Assembly: GCF_000721605.1 (NCBI RefSeq)
Contig: NZ_JOIZ01000007.1
Location: 124,001-188,000 of the forward strand
Length of the DNA stretch: 64,000 bases
Direction of reading: 5' to 3'
DNA from: Streptomyces sp. NRRL S-37
GTDB taxonomy: Bacteria; Actinomycetota; Actinomycetes; Streptomycetales; Streptomycetaceae
Positions 11,141 through 20,159 of the stretch are shown here, piece after piece (the first letter of the stretch is position 1; each line of letters begins with the position of its first letter). Made by a program: the position numbers and the translations under genes. The notes under the pieces are model-generated. The model worked only from the letters and a program-made list of their open reading frames with translations, ran no database searches and had not been told where the DNA came from.

Positions 11141-11273
11141 TGAACTGGACCTCCTCGAGGGCGGCTGTCCGGGACGGCCTTCCCACAGGCCCTCCCCGCA
11201 TAAACCCTACGTCCGTAAGGGTCGCCTTCCCTGGGTCATTCGCATGTTGGACACGACTTCGAGACGTCCTCGC

Positions 11274-11945
11274 TCAGGAGTTGAGATAGGTGAGAACGGC
11301 CAGCACCCGCCGGTGATCGCCGTCGCTCGGGGACAGCCCCAGCTTCAGGAAGATGTTGCTGACGTGCTTCTCCACGGCACCGTCGCTGACCACCAGCTGC
11401 CTGGCGATCGCCGAGTTCGTCCTGCCCTCCGCCATCAGCCCCAGGACCTCCCGCTCCCGCGGGGTGAGCCCCGCGAGCACGTCCTGCTTGCGGCTGCGCC
11501 CCAGCAGCTGCGCGACCACCTCGGGATCCAGCGCCGTACCGCCCTGGGCGACGCGCACCACCGCGTCCACGAACTCACGGACCTCGGCCACCCGGTCCTT
11601 GAGCAGATAACCGACGCCACGGCTGGAACCGGCGAGCAGCTCCGTGGCGTAGCGCTCCTCCACGTACTGCGACAGCACCAGCACGCCGATGCCCGGATGC
11701 GTCTTGCGCAGCTGCACCGCGGCCCGCACCCCCTCGTCCGTGTGCGTCGGCGGCATCCGCACATCGGCCACCACGACGTCCGGAAGCTGGTTCTCCCCGT
11801 CCAGCTCGGCGATGGTCTTGATCAACGCGTCACCGTCACCGACACCGGCCACGACCTCGTGCCCACGGTCGGTCAGCAGCCGGGTCAGGCCCTCCCGCAG
11901 CAACACCGAATCCTCGGCGATGACCACCCGCACCCTGTCCTCCAC
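11274..11945 (-). CDS. NarL/LuxR-type response regulator
   Basis: 223 residues with an N-terminal receiver domain (acidic pocket ED in VVIAEDSVLL, phosphoacceptor Asp in VVVADVRMPP, Lys in GYLLKDRV) and a C-terminal LuxR helix-turn-helix (LTPREREVLGLMAEGRTNSA, then KHVSNIFLKLGL). It is downstream of two co-directional HisKA_3 histidine kinases, so it is the likely partner of one or both. The gene reads toward korAB but is separated from korA by about 130 bp that must hold the korA promoter. Confidence 0.92.
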   Translation of the reverse strand: MEDRVRVVIAEDSVLLREGLTRLLTDRGHEVVAGVGDGDALIKTIAELDGENQLPDVVVADVRMPPTHTDEGVRAAVQLRKTHPGIGVLVLSQYVEERYATELLAGSSRGVGYLLKDRVAEVREFVDAVVRVAQGGTALDPEVVAQLLGRSRKQDVLAGLTPREREVLGLMAEGRTNSAIARQLVVSDGAVEKHVSNIFLKLGLSPSDGDHRRVLAVLTYLNS

Positions 11946-12182
11946 GTTCCTCGGCCCCCATGCCCCTGATCCGGGCCCGCCCTCGTGGCGGCCCGGTCGT
12001 CAGGTCCAGCATTCCAGCATCCGATGGGGGATGGGGCAGGGCAACGCGATCGCGTGATCGGGGGTGCCGTCGAGGCGGGTGGGTACGAGCCTGCGGCTCG
12101 CGCCCACCCGCCGGTTCCGCCGGTCCCGCCAGTTCCGCCTGCGGAGCCGGCCCGCCGGTCTCAGCCCGGTCTCAGCCCGTTC

Positions 12183-13547
12183 TCATCGTGCCCGCTCCGC
12201 CCGCCACGGCAGTTCGGCGGTCACCCGCGTCGGGCCGCCCGCGGGGGAGTCCACCACCAGGATCCCGTCCACCGCGTCCAGCCGCTCCGCCAGCCCGGCC
12301 AGTCCGGAACCCTCGGACACGTCGGCGCCGCCCACGCCGTTGTCCACGACCTGGAGCATCAGCCGGTTCTCCGTCCGCCACACCTCCACGGCCGCCCAGG
12401 TCGCCCGCGAGTGCTTGCTGATGTTCTGCAGCAGCTCCGAGACGGTGAAGTAGGCGATGCCCTCGATGGCCGGCGCGGGCCGCTCCGTCAGGTCCACCTC
12501 CACCCGCACCGGCACCGTGCACCGCGAGGCGACCGAGGACAGCGCGGCGTCCAGCCCCCGGTCGGTCAGGACCGCGGGGTGGATGCCGCGGGCCAGGTCC
12601 CGCAACTCCTGCAGCGCCGTCTTCACCTCACCGTGCGCCTCGTCCACCATCCGTGCCGCGACCTGCGGATCCTCCCGCAGCTTCTCCTTCGCCAGCCCCA
12701 GATCCATGGCCAGAGCCACCAGCCGGGCCTGCGCCCCGTCGTGCAGGTCCCGTTCGATGCGCCGCAGGTCCGCCGCCGCCGTGTCCACCACGACCCCGCG
12801 GTCCGACTCCAGCTCCACCACCCGCGTGGCCAGCCGCGACGGCCCGAGCAGCCCGTGCACCATCACCCGGTCCACGGTCGTCAGCGCCCGCACGATCCAC
12901 GGCGTGGCGAGGGTGAACAGCAGGCCCACTCCCGCGGTCACCGTGATCTCGAAGGGGTTGTCCAGATAGATCTGGTGGTGCTCGTCGCCGTACAGCTGTA
13001 TGCCGGGCTGAGCGCCGTACGCCGGCAGGACCCAGAACCAGAGCGGATACGTCACCAGAGTCCACCCCACCGACCAGAGCGTCACGGTGACGACGAAGGA
13101 GAACACCGCCCACGGCAGTTGCAGCACCGCGTACAGCAGGGCCCGCCAGGAGACGCCGCTCTTGAGCACGGCCCCGATCCACGCCATGAACCCCTGCCGC
13201 TTCATCCGCAGCGGCTCCGGCTCGGCCACCTCCAGACCCAGCAGCCCCCGCGCCCGAGCCCGCTCCACCGCCCCGAACCCGCGGCAGCCGGCGAGCGCCG
13301 CCGCCAGCACCGGGACACCGAGGAACGTCACCAGCAGGCCCGCCCCCAGCGACACCATCGTGATCGCGTAGGTGAACAGCAGAACGCTGATCGGCAGGCT
13401 CAGCAGCACATATCCCAGCTCGCGCCAGGTACGTCCCTCGACCGGCGCGCGCAGCGCGGCCGGCAGCCGGTACCGCCGGCCCTCGGCGTGTCCGGGGTAC
13501 CCGGACTCCGTGGGGAGCCCGTAGCCCTGTCCGTACTCCGTGCTCAT
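12183..13547 (-). CDS. sensor histidine kinase, HisKA_3 type (copy 1)
   Basis: 454 residues with four or five hydrophobic segments in the N-terminal half forming a membrane sensor domain. These are followed by the HisKA_3 dimerisation motif RIERDLHDGAQARLVALAMD (phosphoacceptor His), the N box SELLQNISKHSRA, and the G box DNGVGGADVSEGSGLAGLAE. The ATG at 13547 is chosen because the N-terminal cytosolic segment and first span follow directly. It is a clear paralog of the upstream kinase, with nearly the same catalytic core, and lies 237 bp before the regulator. Confidence 0.9.
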   Translation of the reverse strand: MSTEYGQGYGLPTESGYPGHAEGRRYRLPAALRAPVEGRTWRELGYVLLSLPISVLLFTYAITMVSLGAGLLVTFLGVPVLAAALAGCRGFGAVERARARGLLGLEVAEPEPLRMKRQGFMAWIGAVLKSGVSWRALLYAVLQLPWAVFSFVVTVTLWSVGWTLVTYPLWFWVLPAYGAQPGIQLYGDEHHQIYLDNPFEITVTAGVGLLFTLATPWIVRALTTVDRVMVHGLLGPSRLATRVVELESDRGVVVDTAAADLRRIERDLHDGAQARLVALAMDLGLAKEKLREDPQVAARMVDEAHGEVKTALQELRDLARGIHPAVLTDRGLDAALSSVASRCTVPVRVEVDLTERPAPAIEGIAYFTVSELLQNISKHSRATWAAVEVWRTENRLMLQVVDNGVGGADVSEGSGLAGLAERLDAVDGILVVDSPAGGPTRVTAELPWRAERAR

Positions 13548-13657
13548 CGGCGTCGTCCTTCTCCTCGTCCGGCGACTGTGCTGTCGTACCTCCAGACTGC
13601 TTCGCCGCAGGTCGGCGGACCATGGAGTCCGTCGCAGTCTTGGACGGGGGGTTTTCC

Positions 13658-14929
13658 CTACCTCCGGCCGCGGACGGACGCCTCCATGGACGCCCTCCTG
13701 GTCCTGCCCGGGCCCTCGGCCAGGGCGCCGGAACGGTCCCGCCACGGCAGCTCGGCCGTCACCGTCGTCGGACCGCCCTCCGGCGACTCCACGACGAACA
13801 GACCGTCCACCGCGCCCAGCCGGTCGGCGAGACCCCGCATGCCCGTCCCGCCGTCCAGGCTCGCGCCCCCGCGCCCGTCGTCCCCCACCTGTATGAGCAG
13901 CCGGCCCTCCGACCGCCACACGTCCACCGTGGCGGACCGGGCCCGGCTGTGCTTGCTGACGTTCTGCAGCAGCTCCGAGACGGTGAAGTAGGCGATGCCC
14001 TCGATGGCGGCGGCCGGCCGCTCGTCCAGATCCACCGTCACCCTCACCGGCACCGTGCAGCGCGAGGCGACCGAGGACAGCGCGGCGTCCAGACCCCGGT
14101 CGGTCAGGACCGCGGGATGGATGCCCCGGGCGAGATCCCTCAGCTCCTGCAACGCCAGCTTCACCTCGCCGTGCGCCTCGTCGACCATCGACGCCGCGGC
14201 GTCGGGATCCTCCAGCAGCTTCTCCTTGGCCAGGCCCAGCCCCATCGCCAGATTGACCAGCCGGGCCTGCGCCCCGTCGTGCAGATCGCGCTCGATGCGC
14301 CGCAGGTCCGCCGCCGCCGTGTCCACCACGACCCCGCGGTCCGACTCCAGCTCGGCGATGCGCCGCTCCAGCTCGTCGGAGGGCGACAGCAGACCGCGCA
14401 CCATCGCCCGGTCGGCATTGGCCAGGCCCCGCACGACGAACGGCAGCACCGGCCACAGCACGAACAGACCGGTCAGCGTGACGGTGAAGGTGAGGACGCC
14501 CCACGGCAGCCGTATGAGCTCGTACAGAACGGTGCGCCAGCCCACCGGGTCCTTGACCGCCATCCACAGCCGCGGCCAGACCCCGTCGGGACCGCGCACC
14601 GGCAGCCGGCTCGGCTCCTCCACCCGCACCCCGAGCAGCTTCCTGGCCCGCGCCCGCTCCATCCTGCCCAGCAGCCGGGAGCCCATCAGCCCGAGCGCGA
14701 GCAGCGGGAACCCGATCACCGTGACGGTCAGCCCGACACCGGTGAACACCATGGTCACCGTGTAGACGAAGCCGACCAGCGACACCGGCAGGTTCGCCAG
14801 GAGGTGGGCGATCTCCTTCCAGGTGTGCGTGTCGTACGCGAAACGGGCCGGTGGCGGGCGGTCGCCGCGCCCGGCCGGCTCCGGGGGCGCCGTCACGGAC
14901 GTGCCCGGATTCGGGAATGGTTCGGTCAT
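13658..14929 (-). CDS. sensor histidine kinase, HisKA_3 type (copy 2)
   Basis: 423 residues from the ATG at 14929 (MTEPFPNPGTSVTAPPEP). Membrane sensor spans (LPVSLVGFVYTVTMVFTGVG, LTVTVIGFPLLALGLMG) are followed by ERDLHDGAQARLVNLAMGLG, SELLQNVSKHSRA and DDGRGGASLDGGTGMRGLAD. The blocks around SDRGVVVDTAAADLRRIERD and RGIHPAVLTDRGLDAALSSV are the same as in copy 1, so the pair arose by tandem duplication. The sensor halves differ more than the kinase cores, suggesting different inputs to one regulator. Confidence 0.9.
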   Translation of the reverse strand: MTEPFPNPGTSVTAPPEPAGRGDRPPPARFAYDTHTWKEIAHLLANLPVSLVGFVYTVTMVFTGVGLTVTVIGFPLLALGLMGSRLLGRMERARARKLLGVRVEEPSRLPVRGPDGVWPRLWMAVKDPVGWRTVLYELIRLPWGVLTFTVTLTGLFVLWPVLPFVVRGLANADRAMVRGLLSPSDELERRIAELESDRGVVVDTAAADLRRIERDLHDGAQARLVNLAMGLGLAKEKLLEDPDAAASMVDEAHGEVKLALQELRDLARGIHPAVLTDRGLDAALSSVASRCTVPVRVTVDLDERPAAAIEGIAYFTVSELLQNVSKHSRARSATVDVWRSEGRLLIQVGDDGRGGASLDGGTGMRGLADRLGAVDGLFVVESPEGGPTTVTAELPWRDRSGALAEGPGRTRRASMEASVRGRR

Positions 14930-15032
14930 GGGCACAAGCGTGCCCGGAGCCGGGGGTCCGCGCCATGAGGTGGACCGCCAGAACACACTGAGGAAAACCC
15001 CACCCCCCGCATGCCGAGCGGTGACGGGCTGC

Positions 15033-15060
15033 TTACGGTGCATTTATCAGGGCCTAGACT
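15033..15060 (+). promoter_or_regulatory. candidate promoter for the nuo operon
   Basis: TTACGG at 15033-15038 and TAGACT at 15055-15060 with a 16-bp spacer, about 100 bp upstream of the nuoA GTG, in the divergent region between the kinase and nuoA. The -10 fits the actinobacterial TANNNT pattern; the -35 is imperfect. No competing motif is better. Confidence 0.4.
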
Positions 15061-15161
15061 CCCGTGCGTACAGATCGTCGGACCGTGACGTTCACCGGCA
15101 CGGATCACGGGCACGGCACAGGCATGGGCCAGGGCGCCGATCAAGGGAGTGAGGGGCGGAC

Positions 15162-15554
15162 GTGCGGGAAACGACCGTCGTCGCGGCGGACTACTTCCAG
15201 TCCTACTCGGTCGTCGGACTGCTCGCCGTCGTCGGCCTGCTGTTCGTCGCCGTCGCCTTCGGGGCGGGACGCCTGCTGCGGCCGGTGGTGCCGACGCCGG
15301 AGAAGCTGCTGACGTACGAGTGCGGCGTCGACCCCGTCGGCGAGGGCTGGGCCCACACCCAGGTCCGCTACTACGTCTACGCCTTCCTCTATGTGATCTT
15401 CGCCGTCGACTCGATCTTCCTCTTCCCCTGGGCGACCGTCTTCGCCGCCGACGGCTACGGCGCGACCACCCTCGTGGAGATGTTCATCTTCCTCGGCTTT
15501 CTCGCCGTGGGACTGCTGTACGCATACAAGAAGGGCGTCCTGACATGGACGTGA
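15162..15554 (+). CDS. nuoA: complex I subunit A (Nuo2)
   Basis: 130-residue membrane subunit with three transmembrane segments. The conserved loop [20 protein letters not shown] contains the invariant Cys of the conformationally active region, and [17 protein letters not shown] is the diagnostic second/third span. GTG start with GGGAGTGAGGGG upstream. It is the first gene of the ten-cistron nuo operon and overlaps nuoB by 10 bp. Confidence 0.93.
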   Translation: MRETTVVAADYFQSYSVVGLLAVVGLLFVAVAFGAGRLLRPVVPTPEKLLTYECGVDPVGEGWAHTQVRYYVYAFLYVIFAVDSIFLFPWATVFAADGYGATTLVEMFIFLGFLAVGLLYAYKKGVLTWT

Positions 15555-16162
15555 ACCCTGCCGCCCCCGAGCCCGTCCTGCTTCCGGAACCGAAGCGGCT
15601 CGGCGCGCTCGCCCGGCTGGCACCCGAGCCGATGAAGGTGGTCCTCAACTGGGGCCGCCGCTACTCGCTGTGGGTCTTCAACTTCGGCCTCGCCTGCTGT
15701 GCGATCGAGTTCATCGCCGCGTCGATGGCCCGCCACGACTTCATCCGCCTCGGCGTCATCCCCTTCGCGCCGGGGCCGCGCCAGGCCGACCTGATGGTCG
15801 TCTCCGGCACGGTCACGGACAAGATGGCGCCCGCGGTGAAGCGCCTGTACGAGCAGATGCCCGAGCCCAAGTACGTCATCTCCTTCGGCGCGTGCAGCAA
15901 CTGCGGCGGCCCGTACTGGGACTCCTACTCCGTCACCAAGGGCGTGGACCAGATCATTCCGGTCGACGTCTACGTCCCCGGCTGCCCGCCCCGGCCCGAG
16001 GCGCTGCTCCAGGGGATCCTGAAACTCCAGGAGAAGATCGCACGGGAGTCGCTGGGGGAGCGGTACGGGTCCGCCTCCGGCGCGGGGCGGCCCTCGGCGG
16101 CGGCGCTGCGGAGCGGGCTGGTCCGGCCGCCGGCGCCGTCCGGTGAGGGGGAGGGCCGATGA
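15545..16162 (+). CDS. nuoB: complex I subunit B, N2 cluster protein (Nuo2)
   Basis: 205-residue peripheral subunit that carries the terminal [4Fe-4S] cluster N2. The four ligands are visible: the adjacent pair in GLACCAIEF, one in FGACSNCGG and one in VPGCPPRPE. The core is the usual ~160 residues; an extra ~40-residue Ser/Ala/Pro tail follows ([20 protein letters not shown]). Starts inside the 3' end of nuoA and shares 4 bp (ATGA) with nuoC. NuoB normally docks to NuoD, which this operon does not encode. Confidence 0.93.
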   Translation: MDVNPAAPEPVLLPEPKRLGALARLAPEPMKVVLNWGRRYSLWVFNFGLACCAIEFIAASMARHDFIRLGVIPFAPGPRQADLMVVSGTVTDKMAPAVKRLYEQMPEPKYVISFGACSNCGGPYWDSYSVTKGVDQIIPVDVYVPGCPPRPEALLQGILKLQEKIARESLGERYGSASGAGRPSAAALRSGLVRPPAPSGEGEGR

Positions 16163-17553
16163 CCGCGGCCGGCTGGCTCCCCGCCGGCGCCGAGGAACTG
16201 TTCGGCACGGAGGCCACGGCGGAGGAGTCGTACGGCGTCCTGACCGTCGACGTACCGCCCGCCTCCTGGATCACCGCGCTGGAAACCGCGCGCGACCGGG
16301 TCGGCTGCACCTTCTTCGACTGGCTGAGCGCGGTCGACGAACCCGGCACCGGGTTCCGTGTCATGGCACACGTCGCCGCCCTGGCCCCGGTACGGCGCCT
16401 GCTGCTGCGCACCACGGTGCCGCACGAGGCCCCCACACTGCCCTCCGCCGTGGACGTCTACGCGGGTGCCGCATGGCACGAACGCGAGACGCACGAGATG
16501 TTCGGCGTCGACTTCACGGGCCACCCGGGCCTGGACCACCTGCTCCTGCCGGACGGTTTCGAGGGCCACCCGCTGCGCAAGGACTTCGTCCTCGCGGCCC
16601 GGGTCGCCAAGGCATGGCCCGGCGCCAAGGAACCCGGGGAGTCGGAGCACGGTGGCCCCAAGCGCCGCCAGATGCTTCCCCCCGGCGTCCCCGACCCCAA
16701 CGAATGGGGCCCCCTCAAGGGCCAGCTCCCCCCGGCCCCGGCCCGCCCGGCCCGAGGCACGGGCAGAACGGCGGCAGGCGCGGCACGAGCGGCAGGAGAC
16801 CGCCCCCTCCGCACCCGTACGGCGGCGGAGGGCTCCGCGAGCCAGCCGGCAGCCCCGGAGGCACCCGCCCAGCCCACGACCCGGCCGCGCCGCACCCGTA
16901 CGGCCGCGGAGGGTTCGGCGAGCCAGTCGGCCGCCGGGTCTTCCGCCCAGCCCCGCCGCACCCGCACGGCGGCGGAGGGTTCCGTGAGCCAGGCCGCGGA
17001 GGCGCAGCCCGGGCCGGCCGTTCCGACCGCCGCCCCCGCACGACGTGCGCGGAGCGCGAGCGAAGGGTCGGCGTCGCAGCGTTCCGGCTCTCCCGCGGCC
17101 GGCGGCCCCCGCCGGGCGCGCACCGCGTCCGAGGGGTCCGCGAGTCAGCGCGCCGCCTCGAAGGCCCCGGAACCGTCCGACGAGCCCACGACAACGGGCG
17201 ACGCGTCCGCCGCCCCCGCGTCCACCGAGGACCGCCGGGACCGAAGGCCTCCTGCCGCTCCCCGCAGCCCGGACGCCCCCTGGCACCACGCCCAGCCTGC
17301 CTTCGCCCAACCCGAGCCGGAGGCGGAACCCGAGCCGGAGACGGAACCCGACGCCGGTCCGGCCCGCGAGCCCCGGGGGAACGCGGCTCCGGACACCGGC
17401 TCGGAGCCCGAAGCCGGTACCGGGCCCGACGCCGATGCCGACGCGGCCCCCGAGCCCCGCGCGGAGACCGAAGGTGACTCCGAGCCCCGCGCGGAGACCG
17501 AGGACGACCCCGAGACCCCCACCCCCGAAGACCCCTCAGGAGGCCCGCGGTGA
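16159..17553 (+). CDS. nuoC: complex I subunit C with long repetitive C-terminal tail (Nuo2)
   Basis: 464 residues. The first ~190 form the NuoC fold with its signature [20 protein letters not shown] and [15 protein letters not shown]. The family is usually 150-250 aa, so the rest is an extension. It holds five copies of a 13-residue motif (RR[TA]R[TS]A[AS]EGS[AV]SQ) between residues about 217 and 330, then [12 protein letters not shown], then an acidic Glu/Pro/Asp region to the end. The tail is predicted disordered by composition. Ends in a GTGA overlap with nuoH. Confidence 0.9.
   Translation: MTAAGWLPAGAEELFGTEATAEESYGVLTVDVPPASWITALETARDRVGCTFFDWLSAVDEPGTGFRVMAHVAALAPVRRLLLRTTVPHEAPTLPSAVDVYAGAAWHERETHEMFGVDFTGHPGLDHLLLPDGFEGHPLRKDFVLAARVAKAWPGAKEPGESEHGGPKRRQMLPPGVPDPNEWGPLKGQLPPAPARPARGTGRTAAGAARAAGDRPLRTRTAAEGSASQPAAPEAPAQPTTRPRRTRTAAEGSASQSAAGSSAQPRRTRTAAEGSVSQAAEAQPGPAVPTAAPARRARSASEGSASQRSGSPAAGGPRRARTASEGSASQRAASKAPEPSDEPTTTGDASAAPASTEDRRDRRPPAAPRSPDAPWHHAQPAFAQPEPEAEPEPETEPDAGPAREPRGNAAPDTGSEPEAGTGPDADADAAPEPRAETEGDSEPRAETEDDPETPTPEDPSGGPR
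16810..17148. repeat. five protein-level repeats in nuoC tail
   Basis: Copies start at 16810, 16891, 16957, 17041 and 17110, each encoding about 12-13 residues of RR[TA]R[TS]A[AS]EGS[AV]SQ separated by 10-20-residue Ala/Pro-rich spacers. Codons differ between copies while the amino acids are kept, which points to selection on the peptide rather than recent DNA slippage. Confidence 0.85.
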
Positions 17554-18518
17554 ACGACGTGCCCGACGTCGCCCTGCGACTCCTGGTCGTGTTCGTCGTC
17601 TTCCTCACCTTCCCCCTGATCGTGGGACAGACCGAGCACAAGGTGATGGCCCACATGCAGGGCCGCCTCGGCCCGATGTACGCCGGCGGCTTCCACGGCT
17701 GGGCCCAGCTCATCGCCGACGGCGTGAAGTTCGCGCAGAAGGAGGACGTGGTCCCGGCCGGCGCGGACCGGCGTATCTTCCAGCTCGCCCCCGCCGTCGC
17801 CCTCCTGCCGTACCTCCTCGTCCTGCTCGCCGTCCCGATCGGCCCGGGCGAGGGCGCGGTCGGGCAGGTGATCGACGCGGGCGTGTTCTTCGTCCTCGCC
17901 GTCATGGGCGTCGGCGTCCTCGGCTCACTCATGGCCGGCTGGGCCTCCGCCAACAAGTTCTCCCTCCTCGGCGGCCTGCGCACCGCCGCCCAGCTCCTCG
18001 CGTACGAACTCCCGATGCTGCTCACCGCCGCCTCGGTGGCGATGGCGGCCGGCACCGTCTCCCTCACCGGCATCCTCGACGCGTTCGAGTGGTGGTGGCT
18101 GCCCTGGCAGATCACCGGCGCGCTCGTCTTCTTCGTCGCCGGCCTCGCCGAACTCCAGCGCCCGCCCTTCGACATGCCGGTCGCCGACTCGGAGATCATC
18201 TTCGGCGCGTACACCGAGTACACCGGCCTGCGCTTCGCCCTGTTCCTCCTCGCCGAGTACGCCGGGATCGTCGTCCTGTGCGGCCTGACCACCGTCCTGT
18301 TCCTGGGCGGCTGGCACGGCCCCTGGGGTGCCGACGGACTCGGCTGGGTCTGGACCCTGCTGAAGACCGCGGTCCTCGCCTTCGTCGTCATCTGGCTCCG
18401 CGTCACCTATCCCCGACTGCGTGAGGACCAGCTTCAGAAGCTCTCCTGGACCCTCCTCGTCCCCCTCTCCCTCGCCCAGATCGCCCTCACCGGCATCGTG
18501 AAGGTGGTGATCCGGTAA
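17550..18518 (+). CDS. nuoH: complex I subunit H (Nuo2)
   Basis: 322-residue membrane subunit with eight predicted spans that builds the quinone-access channel and heel of complex I. Conserved loops are seen as [33 protein letters not shown] and [20 protein letters not shown], with [17 protein letters not shown]. In the third loop the usual AETNR of NADH-linked enzymes is AELQR, a departure also seen in ferredoxin-type relatives. GTG start with CAGGAGG, overlapping nuoC by 4 bp. Confidence 0.92.
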   Translation: MNDVPDVALRLLVVFVVFLTFPLIVGQTEHKVMAHMQGRLGPMYAGGFHGWAQLIADGVKFAQKEDVVPAGADRRIFQLAPAVALLPYLLVLLAVPIGPGEGAVGQVIDAGVFFVLAVMGVGVLGSLMAGWASANKFSLLGGLRTAAQLLAYELPMLLTAASVAMAAGTVSLTGILDAFEWWWLPWQITGALVFFVAGLAELQRPPFDMPVADSEIIFGAYTEYTGLRFALFLLAEYAGIVVLCGLTTVLFLGGWHGPWGADGLGWVWTLLKTAVLAFVVIWLRVTYPRLREDQLQKLSWTLLVPLSLAQIALTGIVKVVIR

Positions 18519-18520
18519 CC

Positions 18521-19072
18521 ATGGCTCCCCTCCCCGGCTCCGGCCTGGCCAAGGGCCTGGCCGTCACCCTGCGGACGATGACGAGGAAGTCCGTCACCGC
18601 CCCGTACCCGGACACCCAGCCCGACCTCCCGCCCCGCACCCGCGGTGTGATCGGCCTGTTCGAGGAGAACTGCACGGTCTGCATGCTGTGCGCCCGCGAG
18701 TGCCCGGACTGGTGTATCTACATCGACTCCCACAAGGAGACGGTCCCGGCGGCGACGCCCGGCGGCCGCGAACGCAGCCGCAACGTCCTCGACCGCTTCG
18801 CCATCGACTTCTCCCTGTGCATGTACTGCGGTATCTGCATCGAGGTCTGCCCCTTCGACGCCCTGTTCTGGTCCCCGGAGTTCGAGTACGCCGAGACCGA
18901 CATCCGCGACCTCACCCACGAGCGGGACAAGCTCCGTGAGTGGATGTGGACCGTCCCGGCCCCGCCCGCCCTCGACCCCGGAGCCGAGGAACCGAAGGAA
19001 CTCGCCGCCGCCCGCAAGGCCGCCGACAAGCTCGCCGCCGCCCAGGCCGAACCGCAGGAGGAGGAGTCGTGA
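18521..19072 (+). CDS. nuoI: complex I subunit I, 2x[4Fe-4S] ferredoxin-like (Nuo2)
   Basis: 183-residue iron-sulfur subunit with two ferredoxin motifs, [12 protein letters not shown] and [12 protein letters not shown], that ligate clusters N6a and N6b. In full complex I it passes electrons from NuoG to NuoB. With no nuoEFG encoded here, NuoI is the exposed entry point and could accept electrons directly from a soluble ferredoxin. The acidic Ala-rich C-terminal tail is typical of actinobacteria. Two bp after nuoH; overlaps nuoJ in GTGA. Confidence 0.93.
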   Translation: MAPLPGSGLAKGLAVTLRTMTRKSVTAPYPDTQPDLPPRTRGVIGLFEENCTVCMLCARECPDWCIYIDSHKETVPAATPGGRERSRNVLDRFAIDFSLCMYCGICIEVCPFDALFWSPEFEYAETDIRDLTHERDKLREWMWTVPAPPALDPGAEEPKELAAARKAADKLAAAQAEPQEEES

Positions 19073-19752
19073 CCCTCGCCGCAGCCGCAGGAACGGCCGC
19101 GCACGCCACGACGACCACCGCCGCCGAGGCGCACGGCTTCCTCTCCCCGACCGGCGTGGAGATCGCCTTCCTCCTCGTCGGCCTGGTCACCTTCGGGGCC
19201 GCCGTCGTCACCGTCACCACCCGGCAGCTGGTGCACGCCGCCCTGTGGCTGGTGGTGGCCCTCGGGGGCCTCGCCGTCGAATACCTCCTGCTCACCGCCG
19301 AGTTCATCGCCTGGGTGCAGGTCCTCATCTACGTCGGCTCCGTCGTCGTCCTCCTCCTGTTCGGGCTGATGCTCACCAGGGCCCCCATCGGCCGCTCACC
19401 GGACGCCGACTCCGGAAACCGCTGGGTCGCCCTCGCCGTGGCCGTCGCCGCCGCGGCCGCCCTGGTGTGGGTGGTCGCGGACGCCTTCCGGACCACGTGG
19501 ATCGACCTGGACGGCGCCCCCGCCGGCTCCACGGACGTCACCGGCGCGAGCCTCTTCCAGCACTGGGTCCTTCCCTTCGAGGCCCTCTCCGTCCTCCTCC
19601 TCGCCGCCCTCGTCGGCGCGATCGTCCTGTCCCGCAAGGCGAAGGCCGACGCCGCGGCCGGGCGGGCGACGGCCACCGGTCCGAGTGCGTCCGGCCCGAG
19701 CGCGTCCGGGCGGGCGACGGACACCCGGCGTGACACGGAAGGGACCCGCTGA
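19069..19752 (+). CDS. nuoJ: complex I subunit J (Nuo2)
   Basis: 227-residue membrane subunit with five spans. The conserved third helix region [20 protein letters not shown] contains the pi-bulge segment that couples redox to proton pumping. GTG at 19069 is chosen because GGAGGAGGA lies just upstream and it overlaps the nuoI stop (GTGA). The hydrophilic C-terminal tail is repetitive ([18 protein letters not shown]). Followed by nuoK in a TGATG overlap. Confidence 0.92.
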   Translation: MTLAAAAGTAAHATTTTAAEAHGFLSPTGVEIAFLLVGLVTFGAAVVTVTTRQLVHAALWLVVALGGLAVEYLLLTAEFIAWVQVLIYVGSVVVLLLFGLMLTRAPIGRSPDADSGNRWVALAVAVAAAAALVWVVADAFRTTWIDLDGAPAGSTDVTGASLFQHWVLPFEALSVLLLAALVGAIVLSRKAKADAAAGRATATGPSASGPSASGRATDTRRDTEGTR

Positions 19753-20159
19753 TGCACCTCGCCTATCCCGCCGTCCTGTCCGCCCTCCTGTTCTGCACCG
19801 GCCTGTACGGCGTCCTCGCCCGCCGCAACGCGATCCTCGTCCTGATGTCGGTCGAGCTGATGCTCAACGCCGTCAACCTGAACCTGGTCGCCTTCGACGT
19901 CTGGCTCAGCCGGACCGCCGAGGACACCCTGCACTCCGGCCAGGCCCTCACCCTGTTCACCATCGCCATCGCCGCCGCCGAGATCGGCATCGGCCTGGCG
20001 ATCGTCCTCGCCGTGTACCGCAACCGCGGCACCTCGGACATCGACAAACTCCGCGACACCGCCGAGGGCCACGAGCCCGACGGCCCCGACAGCGACACCA
20101 CCGGCCGCGAAGCCCCCGCACCCCGGGCGGCCGGCGAGAAGGCTGAGGCCACCGCGTGA
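19752..20159 (+). CDS. nuoK: complex I subunit K (Nuo2)
   Basis: 135 residues with three spans; membrane glutamates of the proton path are present in [20 protein letters not shown] and in the third helix [20 protein letters not shown]. The family is about 100 residues, so ~35 residues of hydrophilic tail are extra. It shares one base with the nuoJ stop and overlaps nuoL by 4 bp. Confidence 0.93.
   Translation: MHLAYPAVLSALLFCTGLYGVLARRNAILVLMSVELMLNAVNLNLVAFDVWLSRTAEDTLHSGQALTLFTIAIAAAEIGIGLAIVLAVYRNRGTSDIDKLRDTAEGHEPDGPDSDTTGREAPAPRAAGEKAEATA

Noticed and set aside
16159..17553. NuoCD fusion that would supply the missing NuoD
   Set aside because: The tail after residue 190 is low-complexity with repeats; none of the NuoD motifs or a folded 400-residue domain is present.
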